The translations under genes and the position numbers were made by a program. Positions 48,340-57,460 of a stretch of 64,000 bases of DNA are shown here, piece after piece (within the stretch, counting starts at the first letter, position 1; every line of letters begins with the position of its first letter). The stretch is from Candidatus Dormiibacterota bacterium (GTDB taxonomy: Bacteria; Chloroflexota; Dormibacteria; Dormibacterales; Dormibacteraceae), in NCBI GenBank assembly GCA_003139695.1, contig PLJM01000012.1, forward strand, positions 186,001-250,000. The letters run 5' to 3'. The notes beneath the pieces are model-generated. The model was not told the origin of the DNA. It saw nothing but the letters and a program-made list of their open reading frames with translations, and did no database searches.

Positions 48340-50826
48340 ATGAGCACGCCTAACCCCGGCGACGTCCTGCCACTCTGGAACCCGGACATTCCGGGCGAGG
48401 AGATACAGGCCGGCCGCCTTGGCATCCGGGTCCGCCCGGGCACGCCGGCAGCCCTCAAGGTGTCCGCCCTCGAAGCCGCTGGCGGAGCCGAGCTCCTGCG
48501 GCAGGTCCTCGAGGAGCAGAAGAGCATCGACGGCACGTACACCGTCATCAAGCCCGACAAGCCGCTCGAGTTCGTCGGCCAGGTCAAGCAGACGCTCCTG
48601 ACCGGCCGGCTCGGTCGCACTCCCCAGGGCCTCGCTCTCGAGATCACCGACTGGCAGGACCTGGACGGCGAGTTCGAGATGGAGAAGAACCGCCTCCGGC
48701 TCCGTTACCAGGAGCTGCTCCTCGTCAAAGAATGGGATGGCGACCTGGAGGGATTCACCGCCATCGTCCTTCGAGAAGAAGCGAAAACGCTCCCGATCCT
48801 CGACTCCACCATGCGTTTCATCGAGCACCTTCGCGACTTCCGCGAGAAGCTCGCCGAAGCTGCCGTCAGGCGCTACGAAGCCACTGAGCAGTGGATGGAA
48901 TGCCCGAAGTGCGAGGCCGAGGTGCCGACCGCCAGCAGCATCCATTGCCCCGAATGCGGTGAGGACATGCGTGGCGGCGAGTACGTTCGCGCGGTGCTCC
49001 ACCTGGTCGATGATGCAGAGGGCAGGATCTATCGCGGCATCGACTCGCTTACCGTGCGCTCGGCGGGCTATCCCGAGTACCGGGGCATGTCCCTCGACCG
49101 CATCCAGGGCTCCAACCTCTGGGTCAGCTTCAGACGTTACGACCCCCTACCTGACGAAGGAATCGTCCTGCCGACTGCAAGCGTCGAGATGTTCGAGGCG
49201 CAGCGCTCGGTGATCCGGCAGCTGCAGATCGGCAGCCCGCGGAGCGGTGCGCTCGCCGCTGAGCTCGCCGACACAGGGTGGCTCGGCAGCCCCCCTCGGG
49301 TGACGCTCGACGGCAAAAAGGCGCATCACCTCCCCGACCCCAACGAGGAGCAGGCGGAAGCCGTCGCTCGTGTGATGGGCATGCGACCCGGCCAGATCTA
49401 CCTCATCCAGGGCCCGCCCGGAACGGGCAAGACGACGGCGATTGTTGAATCGATCAGGCGCATCCTGGCACGTAATCCGAACGCCTCGATCCTGCTGTCG
49501 TCGCACTCCAATGACGCGGTCGACACCGGGCAGGAACGGCTGCTCGGCTTCTCGCACGTGCGTCAAGCGCGCGTGGCCGAGCCCGGCAAGGTGCCGCGGC
49601 GCCTCCGCCCGACGATCGTCGAAGGAGACGACCTCGAGCCTTACAACCTGGTCGCCGGCACATGCAACCGTCTCGCCATCGACTCGCGGCTGCGGTTCAA
49701 AATTTTCGACTGGCTGATCCTCGACGAGGCCAACAAGGTGCGCGCCAACGAGGCGCTCGCTCTCATGCCTCTCGCCAAGCGTTGGGTGATGATCGGCGAC
49801 CTCAAGCAGCTGCCGCCCGTGATGGAAGAGGCCGCATCGACGTTTAAGGTCGATCAGCCGCTCGATGAGATGGTCAGGGACGAAAGCTTCTACGGCTGGA
49901 TCTGGGACAAGGTCCCGGCCAGCTCCAAGATCATGCTGCCGCGCCAGTACCGAATGCGCGAGCCGATCGGACGGGTTGTGTCAGATCTGTTCTATGACGG
50001 CAAGCTGATCCACGAAGCCCCACATCAGCGCATGCCGCTCCCGTGGCCGTTCGATCGCGAGCTCGTCTGGGTCGACACCGGCGCGCAGGACGAGTATCGC
50101 GATGCCCAGCGATCCGTCGCCAACGAGTTCGAAGTCGCGCTCTGCAAGGACATCACCTCGATCATCCGGCGTCGTGTGCGCAAGGCAAAGCTCGCCGTGA
50201 TCGCGATGTACGCGTCGCAGGTGAACCGACTTTCATCGGCTCTCAAGGGCATCGTGCCACCCGAGGACATCGAATCGGTCGACGCTTTCGAAGGTCGCGA
50301 ATCGGACGCGGTCATCCTCTCGCTGGTGCGTTCGAACGACCGGGCCGCCATCGGATTCCTCAACGACCCCAACCGCGTGAACGTCGCCATCTCCCGAGCC
50401 AAGAAGCTACTGGTTATCGTCGGCGACTCCAAGACGGTGATCGGCGGCGCCCCCGAGCTCTTCGGACCGCTCTTCGAGCACGCGAAGCAGGAGGGCCTCG
50501 TGGCCGGAGTCGGCGCAGTGGTCACCGCGTGCCAGCGAGTCGGGATCAGGTCTCAGGTTCAGCGTCTTTCGCGGCCACATCGTGGCGAGCGCCGCGCACG
50601 GCGCCGGCGTCGTGGCCAGCGCACATTTCCAGAGGGCGCCACCAACGGCGAGGCTCATACAGAGGAGCATGTGGACCTCGTGACCTCCGATGTCGAAGGG
50701 CACGACGAGGTCAGGGCCAATGGCGGACCGGAGTCGTCGATACCAGTGCTGGACGCCCACGTCGAGGCCCCGCCAAGCACACCGATTCACCTGCCGCCGC
50801 CCACGGAGGCCGACTCTCCGCTTTAA
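48340..50826 (+). CDS. UPF1-like superfamily 1 helicase with a zinc ribbon
   Basis: An 828-residue protein. The N-terminal 190 residues have no clear domain and are followed by a zinc ribbon (CPKCEAEVPTASSIHCPECG, near residues 188-207). The AAA_11/AAA_12 helicase core follows: Walker A QGPPGTGKTT, LSSHSNDAVD, Walker B WLILDEANKV, MIGDLKQLPPV, LPRQYRMREPIGRVVSDLFY, and the terminal VDAFEGRESDAVILSLVRSN with RVNVAISRAKKLLVIVGD. The last ~110 residues are low-complexity, first Arg-rich and then acidic and Pro-rich. This is the UPF1/DNA2-like SF1B layout, acting on RNA or DNA. The ribosome site is poor (TAGGTCC). The upstream region carries the structured repeat and a terminator-like hairpin, so expression may be attenuated. 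Confidence 0.85.
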   Translation: MSTPNPGDVLPLWNPDIPGEEIQAGRLGIRVRPGTPAALKVSALEAAGGAELLRQVLEEQKSIDGTYTVIKPDKPLEFVGQVKQTLLTGRLGRTPQGLALEITDWQDLDGEFEMEKNRLRLRYQELLLVKEWDGDLEGFTAIVLREEAKTLPILDSTMRFIEHLRDFREKLAEAAVRRYEATEQWMECPKCEAEVPTASSIHCPECGEDMRGGEYVRAVLHLVDDAEGRIYRGIDSLTVRSAGYPEYRGMSLDRIQGSNLWVSFRRYDPLPDEGIVLPTASVEMFEAQRSVIRQLQIGSPRSGALAAELADTGWLGSPPRVTLDGKKAHHLPDPNEEQAEAVARVMGMRPGQIYLIQGPPGTGKTTAIVESIRRILARNPNASILLSSHSNDAVDTGQERLLGFSHVRQARVAEPGKVPRRLRPTIVEGDDLEPYNLVAGTCNRLAIDSRLRFKIFDWLILDEANKVRANEALALMPLAKRWVMIGDLKQLPPVMEEAASTFKVDQPLDEMVRDESFYGWIWDKVPASSKIMLPRQYRMREPIGRVVSDLFYDGKLIHEAPHQRMPLPWPFDRELVWVDTGAQDEYRDAQRSVANEFEVALCKDITSIIRRRVRKAKLAVIAMYASQVNRLSSALKGIVPPEDIESVDAFEGRESDAVILSLVRSNDRAAIGFLNDPNRVNVAISRAKKLLVIVGDSKTVIGGAPELFGPLFEHAKQEGLVAGVGAVVTACQRVGIRSQVQRLSRPHRGERRARRRRRGQRTFPEGATNGEAHTEEHVDLVTSDVEGHDEVRANGGPESSIPVLDAHVEAPPSTPIHLPPPTEADSPL

Positions 50827-50841
50827 GCTTCGCACTGCCCG

Positions 50842-51270
50842 ATGGCTGACGAGTGCGTGTTTTGCGAGATCCTACGAGGCGATTCGCCTGCCACCTTTGT
50901 CCACCAGGACGACACAGTTGTCGCCTTCATGGACATCCAGCCGATCACTCACGGCCACATCATCGTGGCCCCGCGCGAGCACGCGGTTCTGATGTCCGAC
51001 CTGAACGAGACCGCGGCGATGCGTACGTTTCGAGTCGCCCGCCGCATGGCCCAGACCGTCCGCGACTCACTCGGCGCCGGCGGCGTCAACCTGTTCGTCG
51101 CGGATGGCGAGATCGCTTTTCAGGACGTGCCGCATTTCCACGTTCATGTCATTCCCCGGTACCCGAACGACGGGTTCGGCCTCACGTTCCCGAGGGACTA
51201 CACAGAGACCAGGAGCCGCGCCGAGCTGGAGGCCATCGCGTCGGCCATCCGGAGCGCATCAGGCCAGTAG
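50842..51270 (+). CDS. HIT-family nucleotide hydrolase
   Basis: A 142-residue HIT protein with the zinc/N-terminal signature ECVFCEILRGDSPATFVHQDDTVVAFMDI, PITHGHIIVAPREH and the catalytic triad motif DVPHFHVHVIPRY. Relatives hydrolyse AMP-linked substrates such as adenosine phosphoramidate or dinucleoside polyphosphates, clearing side products of nucleotide metabolism. It starts 16 bp after the helicase stop and is probably co-transcribed. Length and motifs are normal; the exact nucleotide substrate is not predictable. Confidence 0.9.
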   Translation: MADECVFCEILRGDSPATFVHQDDTVVAFMDIQPITHGHIIVAPREHAVLMSDLNETAAMRTFRVARRMAQTVRDSLGAGGVNLFVADGEIAFQDVPHFHVHVIPRYPNDGFGLTFPRDYTETRSRAELEAIASAIRSASGQ

Positions 51271-51333
51271 AAGTTCTACTCAAGGGGGATTCCCCCTGGA
51301 TGCGGCGGGCCTGGCGAAGCGCCGGCGCAGCCC

Positions 51334-51759
51334 TTAGCCTGCGGCCACCGTCACCTCGATGGTGAGCACCATCAAGTACGCGGGACAGGCCTGGCCGGGC
51401 GAGCAGTCGGGCGCAGCCGTGGCATCGATCCGTGCCGTGCCTGGGGCGATGGCCTTGAACGCCGCGAGCGTGACGCCGCGAGCGGCAGATGCGGCCGGGT
51501 TGACGATCGGTGCGAGCACCGACTCATCGCTCGACCGGACAGTGCTCCAGCTGGCCATCCCCGGCCTGGCATGAAGCACGACCGCAAGGATCTGACCGAC
51601 CCGAATGGTGACCGCGTGGGTGTTCTCGGTGACAGTGACGTCGAAGCCTGCGCCCGGGCTGGAGGTTGGGCTGCTGGGGGGCACGGCGACAACGCCGGGC
51701 AGGCTGCCGCAGGCGCTGAAGAAGAGCGCCGCCAGCATCAAAACAAATACCGATCTCAT
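51334..51759 (-). CDS. Small secreted lipoprotein, possibly chagasin/I42-inhibitor-like
   Basis: The ATG at 51757-51759 gives 141 residues with a clear lipoprotein signal (MRSVFVLMLAALFFSAC). A Pro/Ser linker (PPSSPTSSPGAG) and a compact beta-rich domain follow. VTIRVGQILAVVLHARPGMASWSTVRSSDESVLAPI weakly resembles the start of chagasin-type cysteine protease inhibitors (a V-x-V-G-x-x-x-x-V-x-L pattern and S-S-D-x-x-V-L). Two cysteines in DCSPGQACPAY could form a disulfide. It is divergent from another lipoprotein gene 41 bp away. A longer reading to 51813 would put extra residues before the signal peptide and is rejected. Confidence 0.6.
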   Translation of the reverse strand: MRSVFVLMLAALFFSACGSLPGVVAVPPSSPTSSPGAGFDVTVTENTHAVTIRVGQILAVVLHARPGMASWSTVRSSDESVLAPIVNPAASAARGVTLAAFKAIAPGTARIDATAAPDCSPGQACPAYLMVLTIEVTVAAG

Positions 51760-51800
51760 CTCAAACGTAACGCTCTCCGGCGATTTCGCGTAACACACCA

Positions 51801-53213
51801 GTGGCGATGACATTGCCTGTCAAGAGATTGGGGCTTGCGGCCGCATTCGTCGTCCTGGCCGCCTCGTGTGCTGGCAGCAGTACGCCGGTGGCCGAGGTCA
51901 CGCCATCTCCCGTCGAAGGGGCCCTGGGCCAGGGCCTCATCGCCTACGTCGCGGCCAATGGGCTCGGCGTGCTCGATCCGGCGACAGGCAAGTCCATGGT
52001 GGTGGCTCCTCTGCCGGCAGGTGGGGCGTTCAGGATCTCCGGTCCCGTTTGGGCGCCGGCCCCAGGGCTGTCGTATCCCGTCCTGTATTTCACGATCCAC
52101 GATGACCGGCCCGCCGAGCAGAGACTCACAGCCGGGGTGGTGCCTTATGACTGGCTGTTCCGAGTGGACCCATTCGCTGGGACGATCACCCCGCTGGCCG
52201 CGTCGTACGACTTCCAGAGCGAGGGCCCTTTCGGCATCGTCGCCAACGGCCACTACCTGGCGCTGACCGTCGGGTGCTGCACTAGCTACGAGGTGGACGC
52301 GCTCGACCTGACGAAGGCTTCCGCCGGGATCAAGGTGATGACCAAGCCGCCAACCCAGGCTGCGCTGTTCACGGAAGGTGCAGCGCCGGGGGCCAGCGGC
52401 CTGGTTGCCGTACGCGCCTTCGCCACCGGCCTGTGGTACTGGCTGAACCTGGACGCCAACGTCCTCAACGCGTTTCCGCTCAAGCTCGGCCAGGACGATG
52501 GCCCCATCGCAATCAGCCCTGACGGCTCGACTGTCGCGGTGTCCCGGCCCGACCACGGACCTGTGATCGAGCCGATCAATGTGACAGTGCCCATCGCCGG
52601 CGCCACCAGCTCGCCCGCGACCACGCCTTCGACCGGCACGCCCTCGCCAGTGACCGCCCCGCGCGCGGTCAACTCAAAGTTGCCTCACGCTGACGCGCTG
52701 GCCTGGAGCCCCGACGCGAGTCTTCTGGCGATGGCGGTGGGCGGTGGAATCCAGATCTACCGAGCCTCGGGGAAGGACGGAACCCCGCCCGTGAAGGGTT
52801 ACCTCGGTAGGGGCGGAGTGACGGGAATCGACTGGTCCGACCCGATCCCGGGTCAGAGCTTTGCTTCGGTGAAGCCCGCTCCTGGGCCTCAGGCTGCAGT
52901 GGACGGGCTTCTCAAAGCGACGCAGCTGCCGAAGGCGGCCGACAGCGCCGCGGGCCGCTACCTGACAAAGCTCTACCTGTGGCAGTTCGACTCGAGCAAG
53001 ACCTCGCCGATCGCCTCGATCATGGATGCGACACCGGGCGTGCTGCAGCAGTACCTGCCGATTGCGGCGGTTGTCGTGTTCCACCATTGGGCCCCGTCGC
53101 CATCGTGGGCCCTGCTGGGTGGGTGCCACCGATACCGGCTGGTGATCAAGGGCAGCGTCCCGGCGACGGCGTCGACCTTCGGGCTCGGCTCCAACACGCT
53201 CTGTAGCGGGTAG
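51801..53213 (+). CDS. Secreted lipoprotein with beta-propeller-like repeats
   Basis: A 470-residue protein beginning with GTG 51801, or more likely ATG 51807 (MTLPVKRLGLAAAFVVLAASC). The signal peptide ends in the lipobox LAASC. The exported part has blade-like repeats: LIAYVAANGLGVLDPATGKSMVVAPLP, WYWLNLDANVLNAFPLKLGQDDGPIAISPDGSTVAVSRPDHG and LAWSPDASLLAMAVGGGIQIYRASG. These look like WD40/TolB-type propeller strands. A Thr/Ser/Pro-rich stretch interrupts them around TSSPATTPSTGTPSPV. The function is unknown; such proteins usually bind partners or ligands at the cell surface. Confidence 0.65.
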   Translation: MAMTLPVKRLGLAAAFVVLAASCAGSSTPVAEVTPSPVEGALGQGLIAYVAANGLGVLDPATGKSMVVAPLPAGGAFRISGPVWAPAPGLSYPVLYFTIHDDRPAEQRLTAGVVPYDWLFRVDPFAGTITPLAASYDFQSEGPFGIVANGHYLALTVGCCTSYEVDALDLTKASAGIKVMTKPPTQAALFTEGAAPGASGLVAVRAFATGLWYWLNLDANVLNAFPLKLGQDDGPIAISPDGSTVAVSRPDHGPVIEPINVTVPIAGATSSPATTPSTGTPSPVTAPRAVNSKLPHADALAWSPDASLLAMAVGGGIQIYRASGKDGTPPVKGYLGRGGVTGIDWSDPIPGQSFASVKPAPGPQAAVDGLLKATQLPKAADSAAGRYLTKLYLWQFDSSKTSPIASIMDATPGVLQQYLPIAAVVVFHHWAPSPSWALLGGCHRYRLVIKGSVPATASTFGLGSNTLCSG

Positions 53214-53250
53214 CCCCCGCCGGCCGGAGTGCCGGACCTACGATGGATGC

Positions 53251-54777
53251 ATGGCCGACGTCGACTTTCTCGCCCGGCACGCAACTGCAGCCCCGAGCCG
53301 GGTGGCCCTGATATCGGGCGATAGAAGGATTGATTTCGAAACCCTCAACCGCCGTGCCAACCAGGCCGCCAACGTCTTCCGCGGCCTCGGCTGCGCCACG
53401 CAGGACAGAGTCGCCGTGATGTCGTTCAACTCGGTCGAGGGCTTCGAGATCTCGAACGGGCTTCGCAAAGTGGGCCTCGTCGGCGTGCCCGTCAACTACC
53501 GGCTGCGAGGCTCCGAGATCGCGTATGTCCTCAACGACTCAGGCGCCGCTGTGGTGGTGGCAGGGCCCGAGCACGTGGACGCCATCGACGCAGCACGGAG
53601 TGAAGTTCTGGGCGACCGACGCTTCATCGCGCTGGGCGGGCGGGAGCCTGCGGGATGGCTTGGATACGAGCAGCTGATGGCGGGGGCGCCCGACCAGCAG
53701 CCAGGCGAGTCGGAGGTCGGAGCCCTTGGCGCTTCGATGATCTACACGTCGGGCACAACGGGACATCCGAAGGGGGCGTGGCGCCCGAATGGGGTCAACG
53801 TCGAAAACATCCTCCAGGTCATATCGATCTTCGAGTTGAGCGATTCGGACGTGCATCTTATGTGCGGCCCGGGATACCACAGCGCAGTCTCGCTGTTCAC
53901 GGCGCTGCATCAGCTGCTCGGCGCGACAGTGGTCGTGCAGGCCAAGTTCGACGCCGACGATGCGCTGGATCTCATCGCAAAGCATCGGGTGACCACGAGC
54001 TTCATGGCACCGACGCTCCTGCACAGGCTCGTAGACGCGCAGGTTCGAAGACCACGCGATGTGTCATCGCTGCGAGCGCTGTTGCTCGGCGCCGCGCCAT
54101 GCCCGCATGCATTGAAGGAGAGAGCGGAATCTGCGCTTGGCCAGGTGTTGTGGGAGTTCTATGGCGCCACAGAGACCGGGATCAACACGGTGCTGCGGCC
54201 TGAGGACCAGCTGCGCAAGCCGGGGTCCTGCGGCACAGTGGTCCCAGGCCAGGAGATACGTCTCGTGGCCCCCGACGGCACCGATGTGGCAGACGGCGAG
54301 CCGGGCGAGCTCATGGTGCGGAACTCGTGGCTCGCGGAATACTACAAGCGCCCTGACGCCACAGGCCAGAGCCTGCACGAAGGATTCTTCTCGGTCGGCG
54401 ACGTCGCGTATCGCGATGCCGATGGCTATTACTTCATCTGCGACCGCCAGGTCGACATGGTCATCTCAGGCGGCGTAAACATCTATCCCGCCGAGGTTGA
54501 GGCGGCTCTTCACGCGCATCCGGCAGTCATGGACGTGGCGGTGATCGGAGTGCCCGACGATCAGTGGGGAGAAGAGGTGAAAGCAGTGGTGCAGCTTCGA
54601 CCGGGATCCAGCGCCACTGCCGGCGAGCTCATCGATTTCGTCGCCGCTCGGATCGCCGGTTACAAGAAACCCAGGTCTATCGATTTCGTCGATGATCTGC
54701 CAAGGGACGCCGCCGGCAAGCTCCTGAAGCGAAAGATCAGAGAGCCGTACTGGTCAGCCAGCGGCCGCCGAATTTAA
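53251..54777 (+). CDS. Acyl-CoA synthetase / AMP-dependent ligase
   Basis: A 508-residue member of the ANL superfamily. The phosphate-loop MIYTSGTTGHPKGAWRPNG, the adenine-binding WEFYGATETGIN, the hinge VGDVAYRDADGYYFICDRQVDMVISGGVNIYPAEVE and the C-terminal catalytic Lys in DLPRDAAGKLLKRKIRE are all intact. It activates a carboxylic acid as the acyl-AMP and transfers it to CoA. The sequence resembles the medium/long-chain or aromatic acid type (FadD/CaiC-like); the CaiC resemblance is of interest because carnitine is a betaine, but specificity cannot be assigned. It converges on the sugar-phosphate-isomerase-like gene with a 4-bp overlap. Confidence 0.88.
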   Translation: MADVDFLARHATAAPSRVALISGDRRIDFETLNRRANQAANVFRGLGCATQDRVAVMSFNSVEGFEISNGLRKVGLVGVPVNYRLRGSEIAYVLNDSGAAVVVAGPEHVDAIDAARSEVLGDRRFIALGGREPAGWLGYEQLMAGAPDQQPGESEVGALGASMIYTSGTTGHPKGAWRPNGVNVENILQVISIFELSDSDVHLMCGPGYHSAVSLFTALHQLLGATVVVQAKFDADDALDLIAKHRVTTSFMAPTLLHRLVDAQVRRPRDVSSLRALLLGAAPCPHALKERAESALGQVLWEFYGATETGINTVLRPEDQLRKPGSCGTVVPGQEIRLVAPDGTDVADGEPGELMVRNSWLAEYYKRPDATGQSLHEGFFSVGDVAYRDADGYYFICDRQVDMVISGGVNIYPAEVEAALHAHPAVMDVAVIGVPDDQWGEEVKAVVQLRPGSSATAGELIDFVAARIAGYKKPRSIDFVDDLPRDAAGKLLKRKIREPYWSASGRRI

Positions 54778-55697
54778 TCCGTAGCTGGAGCGCCCAGCAG
54801 CTCCCGAAGGTGCTGCAGGGAGCGGCTGATGATCCCCAGGGGCCGGTCGTCGGCTGACGCCAGCCTGGTGTCCTGCTCGAGCGAGTACCACCCCCGGTAG
54901 CCGGTCTTGCGCAGCATCTCGACGACGCGGTCGACCCTGGCGTCTCCCGTCCCCAGTGGCTTGAAGAGGTCCTTCGACACAGCCTCCGCGTAGTCAAGCC
55001 CCTCCTCGCGCACCTCCAAAGCGAGCTTCTCGTCGATGTCGTTCAGGTGCACGTGCTGAATTCGGCCGGCCGCCAGCTCGAGGACCTCCACGGGATCGGC
55101 GCCCACCAACACCAGCTGTCCGACGTCGATGCAAAGGGCGGCCTCGGTTCCCACCAGCAATCTCTCGATGTCGGCAGGCCCCTGGATCATGCTGCCGTAG
55201 CGAGGCTGCACGGCAAGCCGGAGCTTATGCCTCGAGCAGACGTGCTGCACAGAGCCGATCAGGTGCAGCAGATGGGCCCAGCCGGCGCTCGACAGAACTA
55301 TGCCGTGCTTGTTGCCCGCGTCCCGCGGAGGGACCGCCGACAGCACAAGGGTCTCGGCGCCGAGGGCTCCAAGCCAGCTCGCGTGGCCGTCGAGAAACGC
55401 GAGCTCGGGACCTCCGATGTCCTGGTGATGCAGGATCGCTTGCGCCGGGCCGGCGACGACTCGAAGGCGGTGGCGCTTGAGCATCGGCTTGGCAAGATCG
55501 CTGCGGTCAGGAAGAAATCCGGGCGGCCCCGCTTCGATTGCGCCTTCGCCCACGGCAGCGGCTTCTGAGAGCACGCGCTCAGCATCGAGCTGATGGCCCC
55601 AGCCGGGAACATCGCTCACGCCCCAAGAGGTGGGCGACATGGCGATTCGCGGTCCAGGTGGCTTGCGCGAGAGTCGTGGGATCGTTCGGGCGATCAC
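54774..55697 (-). CDS. Sugar phosphate isomerase/epimerase-like TIM-barrel protein
   Basis: A 307-residue AP-endonuclease-2 (xylose-isomerase-like) fold starting at GTG 55697. RIAMSPTSWGVSDVPGWG is strand one, LGAETLVLSAVPP and LRLAVQPRYGSMIQ contain the metal-ligand region, ALCIDVGQLVLVGADPVEVLELAAGRIQHVHLNDI carries the D and HxxxND-type ligands, and GYRGWYSLEQDTRL ends the barrel with the final Glu. IolE- and IolH-like inosose or hydroxypyruvate isomerases share this layout. The usual H in CxDxGH is Q here (DVGQL), so metal binding may differ. No pathway neighbours help to define its substrate. Confidence 0.75.
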   Translation of the reverse strand: MIARTIPRLSRKPPGPRIAMSPTSWGVSDVPGWGHQLDAERVLSEAAAVGEGAIEAGPPGFLPDRSDLAKPMLKRHRLRVVAGPAQAILHHQDIGGPELAFLDGHASWLGALGAETLVLSAVPPRDAGNKHGIVLSSAGWAHLLHLIGSVQHVCSRHKLRLAVQPRYGSMIQGPADIERLLVGTEAALCIDVGQLVLVGADPVEVLELAAGRIQHVHLNDIDEKLALEVREEGLDYAEAVSKDLFKPLGTGDARVDRVVEMLRKTGYRGWYSLEQDTRLASADDRPLGIISRSLQHLRELLGAPATD

Positions 55698-55767
55698 GGC
55701 GCAGAGATTACCCCGCCTCTGTGGTCCCTGCTGCTCAACGATCGGGTGCTAGTGTTCGATTCCGCTC

Positions 55768-56208
55768 ATGCCAGAACCCGAACCTTATGGCACCAGGGCG
55801 CTCCCCGAGCTTTACAAGGAGTGGGCCTCGACCGGCATGGTGGCCAACATCGGCACCAGGCTGGTCGAGATCAAAGTCGGGAGCCTCGTCCTCGAGGGAA
55901 ACATGTCCGAGGAGGCCCATGGCTTTCCCACCAGCCGCGGCTTGATAGTTCACGGCGGCGCCATCGCGACGCTCGCCGATGAAGCCCTCGCCTCTGTCGC
56001 TTTCACGCTTGCAGAGGAGGGCGAGGCGACAGCGACGGCGGACCTGAAGGTCGATTACTACAGGCCTTGCAAACCAGGCCGCCTGCTCGCTCGCGCGACA
56101 GTTCGCCACCGGACCAAACGGCTTGCCTTCTGTGAGGCGCATGTGGAGCAAGAGGATGGCGTGCTCGTCGCCGAGGCCCGTGCGCTGATCGCCTACGTCA
56201 AGGCGTAG
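55768..56208 (+). CDS. PaaI-type hotdog thioesterase
   Basis: A 146-residue hotdog-fold protein. EEAHGFPTSRGLIVHGGAIATLADEALASVAF contains the HGG(A/V) catalytic segment and the long central helix. ATADLKVDYYRPCKPGRLLARATV and the final strand VLVAEARALIAYV are typical of PaaI/4-hydroxybenzoyl-CoA thioesterase-like proteins. It would hydrolyse small acyl-CoA or aryl-CoA thioesters in the cytoplasm. It may relate to the acyl-CoA ligase gene 1 kb upstream, but the two are not in one operon. Length and motifs are normal. Confidence 0.85.
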   Translation: MPEPEPYGTRALPELYKEWASTGMVANIGTRLVEIKVGSLVLEGNMSEEAHGFPTSRGLIVHGGAIATLADEALASVAFTLAEEGEATATADLKVDYYRPCKPGRLLARATVRHRTKRLAFCEAHVEQEDGVLVAEARALIAYVKA

Positions 56209-57411
56209 TTAGGAAGCGGCGACGGATGGGAGCAGGAACATGGTCCAGTTGACCCCGCCGTCATCAGTGCTCTCCACCAAAGGCCTGGTCCCAGCCATGG
56301 CCCCAAACCACGTATGTGTGGCATCGATGATCTGAACTGAATCGGGCAATGGGGCCGGCACCAGCAGCGTGCGGATCGGGGACCAGGTGCCGCCCGCGTT
56401 GGTGCTTTTCGACTGCACACCCGAGCCGATCCACCACCAGTTGAACGCATCGGCGTAGGCGATAGTGCCTTGGCTGGCCGGCATCGAGAACGCCTTCCAT
56501 GAATGGCCGCCGTCGACGGAGCTCAGCTGAAACTGGTTGGGCGGCTGAGGAGGGTCCGACCGGGAGATCGAGCTTCCGGGCGTAGGCAGAGCCTCAGCCG
56601 GGCCGATCACAACGGTGACGCTGACCCCGGCTCCCTGGGTTGGTCGCGCAGCCACGGACACGCGTACGCCGTTCGCGATCGGCCAGCCGCCCGCCGGCCC
56701 CGGCAATCCGACGCGATTCCAGCTGGTGCCTCCGTCCTGACTCTTGTACGCATATGGCGCAGTCGACTCGGTGTAGAGCCAACCGTCGCGCGAATCCGCG
56801 AAGACAACGCGGTATGCCCAGTCCGAGTAGGCGACCGGGTTGCCGAGCCCAATCCAGGTGCCGCCGCCATCCTGGGTCCGCAGCAAGGTCTCCCCCTCCG
56901 TGGACGCCTGGGCCAGCAGCCAGCCGTGATCGGCGTCGACGAAGTCCGCCGAAAGCACATAACCACCGGCGCGTGTCAGCGCTTGCCGCGCCCACGTGGT
57001 GCCTCCGTCGCTTGTTCTATAAAGGCCAGGCTGCGTGCCGAGGACGACCACCACGCCATTGGAGGCGTCGAAAAAGCGCAGGTACTCGCCGATCGCCTCG
57101 TTCGAGGCGGCAAGCTGACGGTGCCAGGTCTCGCCGGCGTCCGAGGTGTGCAGCACCTCGAAATCGTGTTTCGGGCCCTCAACCACGACCCAGCCGGCTG
57201 CCGGAGTCACGAAGTCGACGGCGGCCAGGTGACGTGACGCGACGATGTTCGTGGTGCTCGCCTGCGAGGCGGCATTGCTGAAATCCCAGCCCGGATGCAG
57301 ATAGCTGAGGCCCGCGATCGCGAGGGCGAGCACAGACACGCCACCGAGAGTCAACGCGCGCAGGACACGCGACGTGCTCGAGTGCGACTGTGGCTCGTCG
57401 TCAGATTCCAT
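56209..57411 (-). CDS. Membrane-anchored Ycf48/BNR-like beta-propeller protein
   Basis: I start at ATG 57409-57411 (MESDDEPQSHSSTSRVLRAL), giving 400 residues. One N-terminal membrane anchor (ALTLGGVSVLALAIAGLSYL) precedes a repeat domain with several BNR-type blades: LHTSDAGETWHRQL, YRTSDGGTTWARQAL, LRTQDGGGTWIGL, YKSQDGGTSWNRVGL, SSVDGGHSWKAF and ESTDDGGVNWTMF. The S/T-x-D-x-G-x-T/S-W repeats are those of photosystem-II-stability/Ycf48-like and sialidase-type propellers, used widely for extracytoplasmic binding rather than catalysis. The remaining upstream residues read into the divergent acetyltransferase region and are rejected. Confidence 0.8.
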   Translation of the reverse strand: MESDDEPQSHSSTSRVLRALTLGGVSVLALAIAGLSYLHPGWDFSNAASQASTTNIVASRHLAAVDFVTPAAGWVVVEGPKHDFEVLHTSDAGETWHRQLAASNEAIGEYLRFFDASNGVVVVLGTQPGLYRTSDGGTTWARQALTRAGGYVLSADFVDADHGWLLAQASTEGETLLRTQDGGGTWIGLGNPVAYSDWAYRVVFADSRDGWLYTESTAPYAYKSQDGGTSWNRVGLPGPAGGWPIANGVRVSVAARPTQGAGVSVTVVIGPAEALPTPGSSISRSDPPQPPNQFQLSSVDGGHSWKAFSMPASQGTIAYADAFNWWWIGSGVQSKSTNAGGTWSPIRTLLVPAPLPDSVQIIDATHTWFGAMAGTRPLVESTDDGGVNWTMFLLPSVAAS

Positions 57412-57460
57412 CGCCGCCAACGCCAGCTTAGGCCGACGCTCGGCGATAGATTGTGGCCAG